Program-made: the position numbers and the translations under genes
Assembly (NCBI GenBank): GCA_002964805.2
Contig: PUDQ02000033.1
Location: 1 to 64,000 of the forward strand
Direction of reading: 5' to 3'
Source: Trametes villosa
Lineage: Eukaryota; Basidiomycota; Agaricomycetes; Polyporales; Polyporaceae
Length of the DNA stretch: 64,000 nucleotides
Part shown: piece after piece, positions 34,572-50,263 of the stretch
Numbering within the stretch: position 1 is the stretch's first letter
Layout of the letters: each line of letters starts with the position of its first letter
Notes under the pieces: generated by a model
The model's database searches: none
Told to the model about the DNA's origin: nothing
Seen by the model: the letters and a program-made list of their open reading frames with translations, nothing else

Positions 34572-34958
34572 CGGGCGTCGGCGTGCAGCAAGCCGTGCCG
34601 CGCGGGGTGGAGGAGAGAAGAGAGGGAGAAAGCGAGAGACTCGGAGGTGGAGGGAGAGGACAAGTTGCAGTGTCGGTCACACCGGACCCCGCGCGGTCGC
34701 CTCCAAGAAGTCCGCGCAACTGATTGGCCAGGTACACCGCAGCGCAGTACAGGCGCCCGTCCCTCTAACGCGCTCCTCACACACAGCCCGGCTCCGGTGT
34801 CTGCTTTCCCTCCAGTCCGGCCCCGGCCACCACTGCCCATGGATAAATATCCCATACAGTAACGAGGGCGTCCATGCGAACTTTCACGCCTATTTCAGGC
34901 GCAGATAGTGGTACATACATTCGTTTGACGTCGCTACACCACTCCCCCAGGACAGGCA
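34572..34958. promoter_or_regulatory. KEX2 promoter region and 3' flank of the MTHFR gene
   Basis: 387 bases, no gene. Minus-strand CCAAT at 34723-34727. The minus strand is CT-rich between 34600 and 34660, just upstream of the KEX2 start, as in many fungal promoters. Confidence 0.45.
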
Positions 34959-37243
<2,285 letters not shown>

Positions 37244-37533
37244 GGCTGCTCTCTTCCCGGGCGACGGTGAGCTGCAGAGTGCGAGTCAAAATGGACGGGC
37301 CCCGCGCGCGTTCCCAGAGCAGAGTCAAGAATTACGCCAGAGAGCGCCTTCCGACATCTCAATGGGCGTCTATCTAATCTTAGCCCTCCTGCTGGGATCC
37401 CGCGCAGCCGCAAACACCCGTAAACACCCTCTCGCTGTCCGCGACGGCGAGCAGATCACCTACCATAGTACCGCCGCCCCCACGTCCGCCTTTCGTGTCT
37501 TGCTTAGACCCATAACATAACTCTCGTACCAGG
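37244..37533. promoter_or_regulatory. divergent MTHFR-Rab6 promoter
   Basis: 290 bases between opposite ATGs with no ORF of note. No clear TATA or CCAAT element was found. Confidence 0.45.
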
Positions 37534-38508
<975 letters not shown>

Positions 38509-38736
38509 GCCCTCCCCGACCAAGTAGAGCGCGCCATATCACCTTGTGCTTGTCCTATCCTTGTATGTAGTTCTTGATGATGTGTATACCTTCACCTTGT
38601 TTTATGGGCATTCCGGAGCACTGTTGTACACGATACGCCTAGTTCCGACTGTTCGAAAACGATCTCCTCCCGCTAGCAGAGTTATAGAAGTACAACAGGT
38701 ATACATGCTACAGATTTGCTTTAAACTCCTGCAGGG

Positions 38737-40181
38737 CTAACCGCGGTTCATGGTATTGCCGGCACCCCTCGGGTTGCTGTCGGTAAACTGCGCCCAGCTC
38801 TCGTCCTTCTGTCTCTTCTCCTCGGCCTTCTCTGCACCGAACGCGGTGCCATCCTGCTCCGCATCCATAGCCAGCTGCTCCTTGGAGGTAGGTTGGCTCT
38901 CGGAAGCCGGACTAAGAAGACGCAACGTAAGCCAAGCGTCGGGGGATGGTGTGACCAGCCGTACCCTCCGCCCGTGATGATATTTCCGCGCTGCTGTTCA
39001 ATCTCCAAGTACTCTTCGACAGACATTGTCGGCAAGCGGTGGCCCGCCTGGAAGACTTGCGCTTGCAGCCTCGCACGGTCGGCGGCGTTCTGACCCAGCA
39101 AAACGAAGGGTCGTAATGGCTGTAAAGGCAGAGTTCGGTGATCGGTGCAGCCTACGGACGGATACGGTACCGACTTTGCCTTGTGGGTCGAGCAGGGGGC
39201 CTTTCCCATCCGGACCTCCCCTGTTGAGGGGAGCATCGAGTCTCCATGTGTCGTCCTCTTCCCGCTTCTTGCCGGCTCGTGGGTCGTCTCGAGGAGGTTG
39301 CTGGGGCGGCAGCGGGGGTGCATTGCGTAGGAGCTCTAGTTCCTCGTTCGTCCTCTCGAGCTGCGTCTGCGCCTCGGCGTAGATGAAGCGTAGAAGTAGG
39401 ATGACAGCTTCGCGTAGAGCTTCCTCTGTGTCGGCGTCGGGCTCTTCACTCGAATCCAGGGCTTTCTGTGAGGGATCGGGCAGGACGGAGGCGATGAGCT
39501 CGACATTTGAGCTGGGTTCTGTCGCGCTCTGGTTGGTCTGTTTGCGTGCGACCTGGGAGCTGCTCGCTTGAAATCATGACCTCATGTATGCAGAGCTTGG
39601 GTTTCGCACCTCTATTCTGGCCTTGATGTCTTTCTCTCGTTTGTATTGTTTGATCTTTAGCTCCCTGCGTTTCGCCGGGTCTGTGAACGATGAGGCTGGG
39701 CGCCCGTATAGATCCTTGTCTTCACTAGACACGACTTCATACTGCTCCAGGTAGTGGATGTATGCCTCGAGATATCTCTGCCTAGCATGATGAATATGAT
39801 GGACGCAGACCGCAATTTGTGCCGCGTACCTTGACTTCCTTCACGAGATCCAACCGGTCCTCCCTCTCGGTGGCCCTGACACGAGACTGTACTTCTGAAA
39901 GCACGTATGGCACCAGGAGGTATACGAGATCACGGGTAGCAATGTCGGCAAGCTGCTCATTCGGACTGAACAGCCCTAGCTTGGAGACGCGGGTAGTGCA
40001 CTGGCGCAGGTCAGAGAGCGCAGACTGCACCAGTTCCTGTGGGGTCTTTATGAGCGTATGCGCATATGCTGCTGGCATACAAATGTACCTGGGTCTCGTC
40101 TTCGATAGTCGGGAGATTGAGCGCCTTGCCGGCATTTGTGAGAGCGCGCCGGAAGAGCACTGGGAGCGGCACTTCTTCCAT
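38737..40181 (-). CDS. TAP42/alpha4 family PP2A-associated protein
   Basis: Binds catalytic subunits of PP2A-like phosphatases downstream of TOR. The first exon MEEVPLPVLFRRALTNAGKA through IEDETQ is joined across a 52-base intron to ELVQSALSDLRQCTTRVSKLGLFSPNEQLADIATRDLVYLLVPYVLSEVQS, the helical N-terminal domain. The C-terminus carries the family motif PTMSVEEYLEIEQQRGNIITGGG, then QTDESWAQF-like KDESWAQFTDSNPRGAGNTMNRG. The middle holds a charged region with AKRRELKIKQYKREKDIK. All hallmark motifs are intact. Divergent from POT1, with 288 bases between the starts. Confidence 0.92.
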
Positions 40182-40469
40182 CAGCGAGTACAGCCTATTC
40201 TATGGCGGTTTAAGCCTGCGATGAGGGCGCAAAGGAGTTTGACGGGCGAAGGAGAGAGAGAAAGGCAGAGAGGACCGCTCGAATGCCCGAAGGCGCTCGA
40301 TTACAGGCGGCGGTGTGTCCGGTCCGGTGTCCCGACTGGTGGCGAAACGCGTCTCGACGCGTCGACGCGACTTGTCCTTTCCCCGCAGCCACAGCGGCAG
40401 CGCGTCTCTCCCTCTGGCCAGCCTCGCGTGTCTTCCCCGACCACATACACTTACTTGCTGTGGAGAAGG
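40182..40469. promoter_or_regulatory. divergent TAP42-POT1 promoter
   Basis: 288 bases between the two opposite ATGs; no ORF and no obvious TATA box. The plus strand becomes C/T-rich from about 40376 toward the POT1 start. Confidence 0.45.
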
Positions 40470-43400
40470 ATGAAGCGGGCAGCAGAACCTGGCCCGTCTA
40501 CCTCGTCGAAGAGACCTCGTCCTGAGCCCGAGGCTGTCGCGGAGGCCTTCCCGCCGGATCAGAAGAGAAGAGCGACGGACCTATGTCGCAAGGGCTCGGA
40601 TGGCACGGGATGGATAGAGGGCAAGATCTACCAGCGTGGCGCCCCTTCCGCAGGAAGCTGGGAGTTCATCCTAACGGCGGAGCTTGGCTCTCGCGTTCAA
40701 GTCCTACTCTCCGGGAGCTGCTCAGAATACTTCGCTGAGCTACCGATTGCCGTCGGCGCGCAAGTTCGCATCCGTACCAGAGGACTGGTCTTGGAAGACG
40801 TCGACGAGCCTCCGAAGCTCCTCCTACCGAAGCGTTTTGCATGGCGGGAGCATGTAACGCTGCATGCGAAGAATCTGAAGACGGGCGAAGAGTCGTTCAT
40901 CATCACATGGGCGGGTGCGTCCCGATGTTCACTACTCGTATCCTTGACTCGAATATCAATACACGTCAATCGTCGTGTTTTGCCAGTCTCTTCAGGCAGC
41001 GACAGCCAGGAAGACGTGGAAATGGCAAGCACGCCCACCGTGCCCAAGAAGAGAGGACGGACACCGCCGTCCATACGATCCAAAACTGAGCTTAAAAGCG
41101 CCTCTCCGCCGACGACAGGTAGACGATTGGCCGGTATTCTACCTATATGCTAACGCTGAAATACTCTTTCTCAGGTGTCAATGATGCTATGGAGGTTCCG
41201 CCGCCATCAGACCCAATGCTGGTGGAGAACACTGAGCGAACGACGGCTACCGCAGAGGAGGAACCGGTGAAGGATCAGGCCAAGTCGGGCGACTCGCACT
41301 CTGATTCGCAGAATCCGCAGAGCCTGCCCTCTCCCCCTCCAGAGCTTAACGCAGAGCCCGCAGCTGGCGAACAAGCTGCGAATCCCAGCGGCGAGCCCGA
41401 TAAGCCCCAGGCCACTCCCCTTCAGGAACACCGAAATACCCGGCCTCTACAAGGCAACGTCGGCGGCTCTCTTCAAGAACCTCCAGCAAATCCTAGAACC
41501 TCCATCGATCCGACGCCTGCTTCTGCTCCCGCTCCCACGCCTGCTATTCAGACAAAAATCAGATATGGTAAGGATGGAAGGAGACCCACTAAAAACGAGC
41601 GCAAGAAACAGAAACAGCTACGCAAAGCTCAACAGCTTGCGAGCGAGGCGCCAATGGATGCTACAGAGGCGTTGAAGCCAAAGGAGGCCGCAGTTGACAA
41701 CGACGGCGAAGAACAGTATTGGGATGAAGCGGACACTTTTCCTGACGAGGCTCTGCTTGACGACATCGGCCAACGACAAGCTGCTACGGATGACGGGCAT
41801 GGACAACATGGCGAAAGCGTCGAGCGTGCTTCCAGCTCCGCTCCTGTTCACGATCCCTCTGAAGCAAAATCAGAAGCCCTGTACTCCGACCGGGACGAGC
41901 ATAGCAAGGTTAATGATGTAGACCCGTTGGATGCTCTCAAGATGGGCTGTGTTTCAGGATTCGTGCGCACCCTTCAACTTACCGGTTTGTACACTACTCA
42001 AGCTACTATGACAGATATCATACACCCCTCTTGGTCAGATTCAGACGACCGGGGGAATGAAACATATCATCGGTGTCGTTGAGTCCCCTGGGGATATCGC
42101 GCCAACGAAGAAATCAGGTATGGTGTACGTTGATAGCCCCAGCATATTATTCACCGTGATGGGCACAGAGTTCATGTTGAGAGTGGTCCTCTACGATCCG
42201 ACGAACTATGACTCTAGTGGCTTCAGCGTGGTATTGTTCGAGAAAGCGCAGAAAGCCCTCCCAATGGTAGAAACGGGTGACATCTTGATGCTGAGGGCAA
42301 TACAGGTGCGTACTCTACATCTTCAGCATTGTACTCCGTTCACGCTGGCACCAGATCGAAGCATTTAACGGCATCTGTGCTCTCGGCGCATCCTATAAGG
42401 GCTGGCAGTGGGCAGTCTTCCACGCGAAGACCGGCATGCTATCCTGCGCTCCCGTAGATATCTGCCCCTTGCGTCATTTCAAGCCCGAGACGAGCGAGTT
42501 TCAGTTCAGCATACGGCTCGGAGATTGGTGGCGGGACGTTTCGTCGAACGCGGTTTCGTTTGCTCCAGAAGTACCACGAGCTGGCCGGCGCGGACGCGAG
42601 CATAAGCTTATTGCGGATGCGACCGATGACGAGTACCTCGACTGCACTGTTGAGGTAATTGAGCCAGCTTGCGAGCCCGTACATATCACACTCATTACGA
42701 GAACCTCCCAGGTGCTGCACGGGTTCCGGAACGATAACGGGGTGTACAGCGTCTTCGTCACGGACTACACGCGCCATCCTGCGGTCTCCCCGACACAGGG
42801 AGAGTGGTGCCCACCGCGGCTCGCGCCTTACGTCTTGCGCGTCGAGATGTGGGACTCCTCCGCTGATGTCGGGCCGACGATGCAAGCGGGCGAGTACTAT
42901 TCCATTCGCAACTTGCGCACGCGTATCGGCGGGGGTGGCTTCCTCGAAAGCAAGACGCAGGAGGCTCAGAAGATCAACAAACTCGATGAGGACCAGCTGG
43001 AGAACCAACCCCGACTGTCGGCACTGCTCAAGTGAGTTCTACGCCCTTCTCTCGTCGACATATCAATAACGATGAGAAGGCGGAAGAGGGATTGGGAGGC
43101 CGAAATGAACGCGACGGGCGGTGTGCACGAGTTCCCACACAAGCTGGTCGAGGAAGCGGAAGAGAACTGTCACTTCAAATGCACAGTCGAGGTTCGTGCT
43201 CTCAAATTCCCCACAGTATCTCTACTAACCCTTTCATAGGTCGTCCACGTCTCGCCCAAAGATGACTTCACCTACCTCTACGTGACGGACTATACCGCCC
43301 GCACCGATCTTGTGCCCGTTTCCCCGACCATCGCGCCCCCTACACTCACCGACCGCGTCGTACGCGTCGAGCTCCGCGATGCCCAGGTCGACACCGCCAA

Positions 43401-44461
43401 GAGTCTCGAGGCCGGCGACTTTGTCGCCATCCGCAACCTCCGATTGCGGCCGGCTTGGGGCGGCACCCTCCTTGCTGGACGTCTGGGTGGAGATCAGCGG
43501 CTGATCACGAAACTGAACCCGAAGGCGAACGGGAACGCGGACCTGCGGGCCCTGTTGAGGTATGTCTCTCGCCTTCATTCCACGCCACGTTTGGGACTGA
43601 GGAGACTTCGCAAAGCCGGAAGGAGGAGTGGGCAGGCGCACAGACCAAGACTAAACGCGAAGGGAAGCGTACTGCCGCTCGCGCAGCCCGCCTAGCGGCA
43701 GCGGCATCTGCCGCTAGCGAGTCGTCCGCATCGGGCGCAGGAAAAGTCACCGTCCCCCGCAAAGGCAAGTCGAAGGCGAAGGGCAAGCAGTTCGCGACGA
43801 TCGCAGATATCAAAGCGAACGAAGCATGCCCTGCAGTATTCCATGTGCGTGGACGTGCAGTGGACTTCTTCCCGGACGATCTGCAGGACTGCGTCGTCCT
43901 GCGGTGTACGAGCTGTGACGAGACGTGCGTGCCCTCCGTGTTCCACGGGTTTCTATTGAGGCTGAAACGTATGGGAATCGGTCGTAGGCTGCCAAAGAAC
44001 CGTCGACGGTGTACAAAGTGCGACGACGCGATGGACGACGACACTGCCGTAGCAGCGTTCTTCCAGCTCTGGCTGCGCGTGGCGGACGCGGATGGAGGGA
44101 CTCTCGACGTGTCCATCGCAGACGAGCGGGTGAGTTATCCTGTTCCTCGCCATCAGTGTCGGAGATTGAGTTAGCATATGCGCAGTGTTCCGCCTTGCAG
44201 GACCTTTCTCCGGACGAAGTATACGAGGATGACGACGCGTTTGTAATGCTCGTAGCGCGGGTACGACCCCTTGTCGGCGAGCTACTGGAAGTGCATGGTG
44301 GCGAGGCACGGCGGCGACCCCTTGCTCAGGACGGCGATGCAGAGCCCGCGCCGCTGTTGGAGTTAGCGGTTGGGAGCTGGCTACCGGATGGCGTTGCTGA
44401 TACTCCGGAGGCGCGGGCGTACGTGGTGTTGAAGCACGCACTTTGCGAGGACGACGCATGA
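40470..44461 (+). CDS. POT1-like telomere single-strand binding protein
   Basis: Multi-exon gene from ATG 40470 (MKRAAEPGPSTSSKRPRPEP). Parts in order: a possible OB fold (GWIEGKIYQRGAPSAGSWEF to PPKLLLPKRFAW); a disordered linker of over 250 residues with a basic patch (RRPTKNERKKQKQLRKAQ), encoded mostly by 41147-42060; the telomere-binding OB fold (GVVESPGDIAPTKKSGMVY, LRVVLYDPTNYDSSGFSVVLF, VETGDILMLRAIQ, FNGICALGASYKGWQWAVFH); a second OB fold (HITLITRTSQVLHGFRNDNGVYSVFVTDYT); a related third segment (VVHVSPKDDFTYLYVTDYTAR); and a C-terminal domain with paired cysteines (LRCTSCDETC and RRCTKCDD) like the zinc-containing C-terminus of POT1. POT1 caps telomeric G-overhangs and controls telomerase. 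The VTDYT motif occurring twice suggests an internal duplication. Whether the N-terminal OB belongs to the same transcript should be tested; phase is kept across the inferred introns. Confidence 0.8.
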
Positions 44462-44608
44462 CAGCCTCGCTGATTGGTGGATCGTATCTTTATGCTGTAT
44501 ACATTGAATCCTACACTCGTCTGTTTCTCGAGCCATTTCTGCCCCCTTATACTACAGGTGAAGTCCATGCCATACTACCACGTCGCCCTTCCAGCCATCA
44601 GGCTCAGT

Positions 44609-45964
44609 TTACTCTGGTTTGCGTACCACGATCGCCCACCCAGCCAACAGTCCCGCATCGACGAGCGCAGCCTCCCACGTCGTACACAGCCGCTCCTCGC
44701 GCCATGCCCTTGCGCCCCACTCGCGCACAAACGCGTCCCGGATCTCCCGGTCGTCCTCGAGCGCATGCGCAGACCGCCTGAGGAATACCGCGTACTCCGC
44801 CGACACGTTCCGCACGAGCACGACGCTCAGCGGCGCGAGCAGCCCAAGCACATGCGGGAGCGTCGCGAACAGCGGCGTTGTCGTCCGCCGCTCGCCCTTG
44901 CGGCCGTGGAGGTAGGCGCGCGGGAAGAAGGGCAGCGCGGCGAGGACCGTGCGCGGGTCGCCGAAGCCTTGCGCAGCGGGCCCGGCGCGCGTGGTGAACC
45001 CGATGGTGAGGTGGGCGCCGGGTGCGAGCGTGCTCTGGAGCGTGCGGATGGCACGTCCGAGCGCGTGGTAGGGAACGCAGTCGAGCGAGACTGAGGGCGC
45101 GTTTTCGTAGAGCATGCTGAAGAAGAGCGTCGACGGGGGCGCGGAGGCGGCGGATATGTCTGCGTGGTCGTCCGGCGCGCGGGGGTACGGCGGGGGTGGG
45201 GAGCATGTGAGTTGCGGGGTGCGCGCGGTTGGGTTGTTTGCACCTTCACGGGTCTGCGTCAGCACTGGGTGGGCACTGAACAAAATCTGGTCGGATTACC
45301 TTCATGCCTAGTAATGAGCTGCAGCGTGTGTAAGAGAAGTGGCTCAAGCTGTGATATTTTCACATACCTTTATAGAGGGCCGGCTGCTGCGCATATAGCA
45401 AGAGAACATGAACCCCAGCAGCTTGAACCACCAGAAGAGCTCGATGTCCAGGAGTATGCGAGCAGGACTGGTGAGTTTGCCAACAAAAAGCAGCGGTAGA
45501 TGCTCCCGAGGATACCTGAGCTCTATGGCGTCGTCAAGTACATCTCGGTAGAGTGTCCCCAGAGTAATGCGAATGTCTTTGTGATTAGATGTGGCAGCAG
45601 AACGCGCAAGCGACAGGTATTGAGGAGGCCAGTAAGACTGAGTTGGGGTGATGAACGCATATAGTGACGCGAGTGCAGCCCTGGTCCCAGGCAAAACCCT
45701 TTCTTTCGTTCTCCAGCAGAAAGCAGCATATAGGATGGTCGTTAGCAAAGCGCAGGGGAAGGAGACGAGAAGGAAACTGTGTAGTCTTTCCGGAGCAAGG
45801 ATGAGAGCGCGGAGGCCCCCATGGACATCGTTTAGTCTAATTGCGCGAAGCCGCTGAATAAATAGCTGACTATGTTCCGAGATGATGTCCCAGTTAGCAG
45901 CCTTCCAGCCAGAGTGGTCGATGCCGAGGAGAGGGTGCATGGCGGTGAGCAGCAAGGAGGACAT
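44609..45964 (-). CDS. unrecognised protein with hydrophobic segments
   Basis: Two open frames appear to be joined by a 105-base intron (GTATGTGAAA at about 45372 to GACGCAG at about 45268) that keeps phase: RSSRPSIK to TREGANNPTARTP. The N-terminal part starts MSSLLLTAMHPLLGIDHSGWKA and has hydrophobic stretches LLVSFPCALLTTILYAAFCW and LLDIELFWWFKLLGFMFSCY, probably transmembrane. The C-terminal part includes LDCVPYHALGRAIRTLQSTLAPGAHLTIGF, faintly like the last strands of a methyltransferase fold, but no SAM-binding motif was found. It ends WAIVVRKPE. I do not recognise it. More introns may be hidden in the first half, and two separate genes are possible. It overlaps nothing and is convergent with POT1. 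Confidence 0.5.
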
Positions 45965-46144
45965 GCGTGCTAAGCGCCGGCTGCGTACGTGTTAGCCAAT
46001 CACATGACCGTTCCCCCGCACTGCGCGGCTAAGAGCGCCCGTCCTTTGCCCACAACCGCCATCGTCCCCTTCTCTCCTCCTACCATCGGCTTCCGGCTCG
46101 TTTTACTAGCTACCTCCTACCGATCTTGCTCCGACAGACCTTGT
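45965..46144. promoter_or_regulatory. divergent promoter with CCAAT box upstream of HSF
   Basis: 180 bases between opposite starts. A CCAAT at 45996-46000 on the plus strand is followed by CACATGAC, about 145 bases before the HSF ATG. No clear NGAAN heat shock element array was seen. Confidence 0.5.
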
Positions 46145-48191
46145 ATGTCTCAAGCAAACCAGGTCGCCGTAGCTGGCCCCAGTTCTCTCAATCTAGCCGA
46201 CCCTTCCCGTTCTGCCACTGGCCGCAATGGGCAGCACCAGATTCCCCGCTTCCTCCTCAAACTATATGAGTGAGTGTCTACCCAGAGATTACGGAAACAC
46301 ATACTCACAGAATAGCAGAATCATCAACGACCCCGCCAACGAGGAGCTGATCAAGTGGTCAGAGGCGGGAGACTCATTCTACAGTATGTACCACATCCCC
46401 GTGCTGCGCTTCCAGTTCTGACCCTCTTGTCCAGTCTACAATCATGAGCGGTTTGCTCGCGAAGTCCTTGGTAAATGGTTCAAGCACCAGAACTTCTCGT
46501 CTTTCGTCCGCCAGCTCAACCTATATGGTTTCCGCAAGATCTCCGCCCTTCAGCAGGGTCTTCTCCGAATGGAACACGATAACGAGACTATCCAGTTCGC
46601 TCACCCATACTTCCACCGCGGTCAACCCGACTTGCTCGCTCTCATCCAACGCAAACGCCATCCTCCCAGCCACACCCATGTCGAAGAGGCCGCGAGCCTT
46701 CTCCAAGGGACTCAGGACGGCAAGCTCGCCGCTCCAGGGGTGGACGTCCACTCTATCGTCGAGGGTATCAACGCTATCCGCCGTCAACAGCAGATCATTG
46801 CTTCGGACTTGCACGCACTCAAGCAATCCAACGATGCGCTCTGGAAGGAGGCTATCGAGGCGAGGCAGAGGCATGCGAAGCATGAAGACACCATCAACCG
46901 TATCCTCAAATTCCTTGCTGGTCTCTTCGGGCGTGTTACCCAAGGGCACGGTGAGGACCAGCAGGGTGAAGGGCAAAGAGCACCGAAGGGACGGATGCTC
47001 ATGATCGGCGACGGACGTCCTAGCCACGGCGAAACAGGAAGTGACTTCGGGGGTAGTGACTTTGACGGGCATACCGACGGTGGTAGCAGGGGCGGCAGCC
47101 CTTTCACTACCGGTATGTATTCACTTGCACGGAGTATTCAAGCGTCGCCTAATAACTCTTCAGCATCAGAGCGGTTTGCTACTATCGAAACGCCTGCGGC
47201 GTCGGCTGCGTCTCCTCTACCCTCCCCACCTGCTACCGAGGCTGTTCAGCCTCTGCACCTACCCCATTCCGAATCCGCCAATTGGAATCCTCCAAATGCT
47301 ACCTCTGCTTGCGCCCTCGGCTTGCATCTCGCACCGCCCTCCGCGGCCTCCGCTTCCACACACCTGCCCTCTGCGCCTGCGCCCATCCCGCCTGCGCCGA
47401 ACCCGGAAGCGATGTGGCAGTCGACATTCCAGCAGATGCTCCAGTCGCCCGATCAGTTCCAGCGTATAGCGCAAGCCTTCGCTGGTGCCCAGCAGCACTC
47501 GCTACCGGGCCTCCAACCCGGTCCGGAGCAACCGCTCGCACCCGACTTCGCGACTGCCCTCCAGGTGCCGCCGTACAATGCCGGCGCTAACCTGTTCCCT
47601 ACCATTCCCCAGCAAGTCACGCACCCGCCGGGCTCCTTCCCCGCCCAACTGATACAGCCCTCCCAACCGCCTTCCCATCCCGCATCCTCGTACGCGCTAC
47701 CCGTGACGCACGCGGCCAGTGGTGCACCCGCGCCCACGCCCACGGAGCACGCGCTGCTCGAAAACAACGCGCGCATGCAGAAGGCGTACCGCGACACGGC
47801 CGAGATCAACGCGGACATGGACGTGCTGCAGTCGAACATCCACTCCCTCATCCGCGACATGGGCCTCGACCCGCACAACCCCGCGCTCGCCAAAGGCGCT
47901 GTGCCCTCGGAGTACGGCGAGTTTCCGTTCGACTCGTGGTTGGAGCAGCTTGGGGGCCCGCCCGAGGGCGCGGGTGCGGGTGCGGTTCCCGACCTGGCGT
48001 ATCCCGGGTCGCCGGGACAAGGCGGGGACGACTTGTCCGTGTACTTGAACATGCCGGTCACGGGCGATGGCGGACTACCTCCAGTTGCGACTGCGTTCTC
48101 CCCGGCTGGGCAGAAGCGCAAGCTGGACGACGCGGAGATCCCGAAGGCACCCCTGGACGTAGAGGCGCCGGCGAGCAAGAAGAAGCGGTAA
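46145..48191 (+). CDS. heat shock transcription factor (HSF)
   Basis: Winged-helix transcription factor of the heat shock response. Exons 46145-46269, 46319-46383, then 46435 onward, with a probable 51-base in-frame intron near 47114-47164. The DNA-binding domain reads IPRFLLKLYE, then NDPANEELIKWSEAGDSFY, then YNHERFAREVLGKWFKHQNF and SSFVRQLNLYGFRKI, with the recognition helix intact. A heptad-repeat region (VEGINAIRRQQQIIASDLH to EDTINRILKFLAGLFG) follows for trimerisation. The rest is Pro/Ala/Ser-rich and probably activating, with a short conserved-looking DINADMDVLQSNIHSLIRDMGLD-type helix near 47810-47870 and a basic C-terminus (PASKKKR) that may be a nuclear signal. About 630 residues, a normal fungal HSF length. 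A related Skn7-type factor is less likely because no receiver domain follows. Confidence 0.93.
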
Positions 48192-48365
48192 CGTAGGAAT
48201 GTGCTGTTGTGGAGGTCGTGCGTGTTTCACTATGTTTCAATCTCCTGGGTTGTCGTGGGGAGAGACGAGGACTCATCCAGCCAGCTGTATCTCTACGGTG
48301 TAATAGGTATAGTAGTTTCATTGCTACAGTGTGCTTTATACATATGACTACATGCGAGCCCTCTG

Positions 48366-49469
48366 TCAGATAGTGTCAAAGTTTGCACGCGCAGCGAGGT
48401 CGGCCCAAGGGTGTACGCCCGCCTTCCGCAACTCGTGAACAACGCTCACAACGCTCTCCGTCACGTCCGTCCATGCCGCTCCGTCGTCAGAACAGACCTC
48501 CAGGTTCTCCAGTACCGTCACTTCAATCCGGTCGCCCGCCCACCTTCCCCTCGCTGGAGGAACCGCTACGCCCACCCTCTTGCTCGCATTCATTTCGGGG
48601 ATGCAAGAGATGCACGCGAGGACGGCGGCCCACAAGAGCCGCTTCGGATCCCCCTCGCAAAGCGCGTCGGCGCGCACGTACTCGCGCCTCGACGCACTGC
48701 GCAGCACCCACGTCGCGCTCGGGGGACTGCACGGCTCGCAGATACGGCGGAACGTGCCGAAATCGTCCATAGACATGCGCGACACTGCGCTCGGCCGCCA
48801 AATGAGGTCCATCGGACGCAGCAGCGCAGGCGGGTCGGGGATGTACCGCGGCCACGCCTTCCGCACGAGCGCATACAGTGGCGCGTCAAGTGCATCGTCT
48901 CCTAGCCCAAGGGCGCGCATGTCAGCGTCGGCGAATAGACCCGCGGGACAGCCTGCGAGTGTGCCGGGGCCATCGGCGACGCAGACCAGGCGGTGGCCGG
49001 CGAGCGGCGCAAAATGGCGGCGCTGGAGGCGTGCGATGTGCGGCTGCGCGAGCGTGAGGGTGCGCCGGCAGGTGACGGCGAAGAGGAAGACGGCGGGCGC
49101 GTATGCGCCCGTTGGGTATAGCGCGTCGATGATATCGTGCAGCAGTTCCGGGGGAAGGCGCAGCAGTGGCGCGGCGCGCTGGTCGGCGAAGCGGCCGGTG
49201 AGCAAGCTGTCGACAGCGTCGCTATATGGCGTAGAAAGGAAGTCAGGTGAGTGGGCTTTGGGGGCGGGAAATATGGCTTACTTTGTGCAGGGGACGCGGA
49301 GCGCCTCGAGCGCGAGGGCAGCGCTGTGGCAGAACCAGTCGTCGAGCTTGCCTGCGCCGTCGAGCCAGACGCGCGCGTCGAGGTCAACTCTGTGAAGAGT
49401 CAAGAAGGTAAGCATGCCGTGCTTGTTACCCCGGGTTCAGCGTACTCACGCAATCCAGTTTTGGGTCAT
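48366..49469 (-). CDS. F-box-like protein, tandem array member 1
   Basis: First exon of 20 bases from the ATG at 49469 (MTQNWIA), then exon 2 (VDLDARVWLDGAGKLDDWFC to LRVPCT), then a long exon 3. After TNDAVDSLLTGRFADQRAAP comes an F-box-like helix set (LLRLPPELLHDIIDALYPTG to LFAVTCRRTLTLAQPHIARL). The C-terminal family domain includes REYVRADALCEGDPKRLLW and ARGRWAGDRIEVTVLENLE. F-box proteins select substrates for SCF ubiquitin ligases; that role here is inferred from the LP-x-EL and F-A-V-T-CR pattern only. It is the most divergent and GC-richest of the five copies, shares their intron positions, and follows the HSF gene in convergent orientation. Confidence 0.75.
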
Positions 49470-50263
49470 TCCGACGGTCCTTCTTGCTGTCAGTGATGGC
49501 CGTCGAGTTCAGTCGGGGAGCGCTGGTCTCGCGACCCCAGCCTGGTATATATGCCACTACCCCGACTGGAGCGCGCCCAACAATGCGCAGGGGGCATGTC
49601 GTACACGTCCGATGGCATCCGTCTGAAGACTTACCCCTGAAGCCTGGCGCTCAAGCAAAGTCCTCGAAGCACCGGCCTCGACGCAATTTGACAAGATTCG
49701 GGCGTCCCTTGCCGTGATTGGACAACTCAATACCAACATCAGGCGACGCCACGTACTGGTGACCGCATCGCGAGCCAAGGTTCAAACGCTCTCCTGCAGA
49801 ACCCCCCGAACGCCTGATCGGCGTTTAAACGAGGTCATTGCTCCCCATGGACGCTCGCGCGCAGACCGGGGAGGGGCACGTTGCATCAGGGCGTGGCCGG
49901 TTTGAGTGGAAGGGAAGTCGGTGAGTGCGCAAACGAGGAGCGCGGTGACGGGCGGGGTTCATGGATGGCGTTGGGCGGTACGTAACTGTAGGTCAGGAGG
50001 ACGCGTGCTGCGCCCCTAGGCCAACACGAACGCTACGCATTCGCTGAACCTTGAGCGCACCGGCAGCAGTGCGGGATCGTTCGAAAGACGACGCATGAGC
50101 ACAGTGAGCAAACTTTCGCGCTCTCTATCAAGTATCAGTCCAAGTCACCGCGCGTTACAGTCTAGGTTGCTCGAGCATGAAGAAGTCGTCCGCGGCCGAG
50201 CCAGTCGTTCCTCCGATGCTGCATCACATGCATTGGTGGCGCCGCGCAGAGGAACATGTATGA
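49470..50263. other. spacer within the F-box-like array
   Basis: About 790 bases between copy 1 and copy 2. I see no family motif, no relic of exon 3 and no protein-like ORF, so it is twice or more the length of the other spacers without an obvious cause. Confidence 0.5.
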
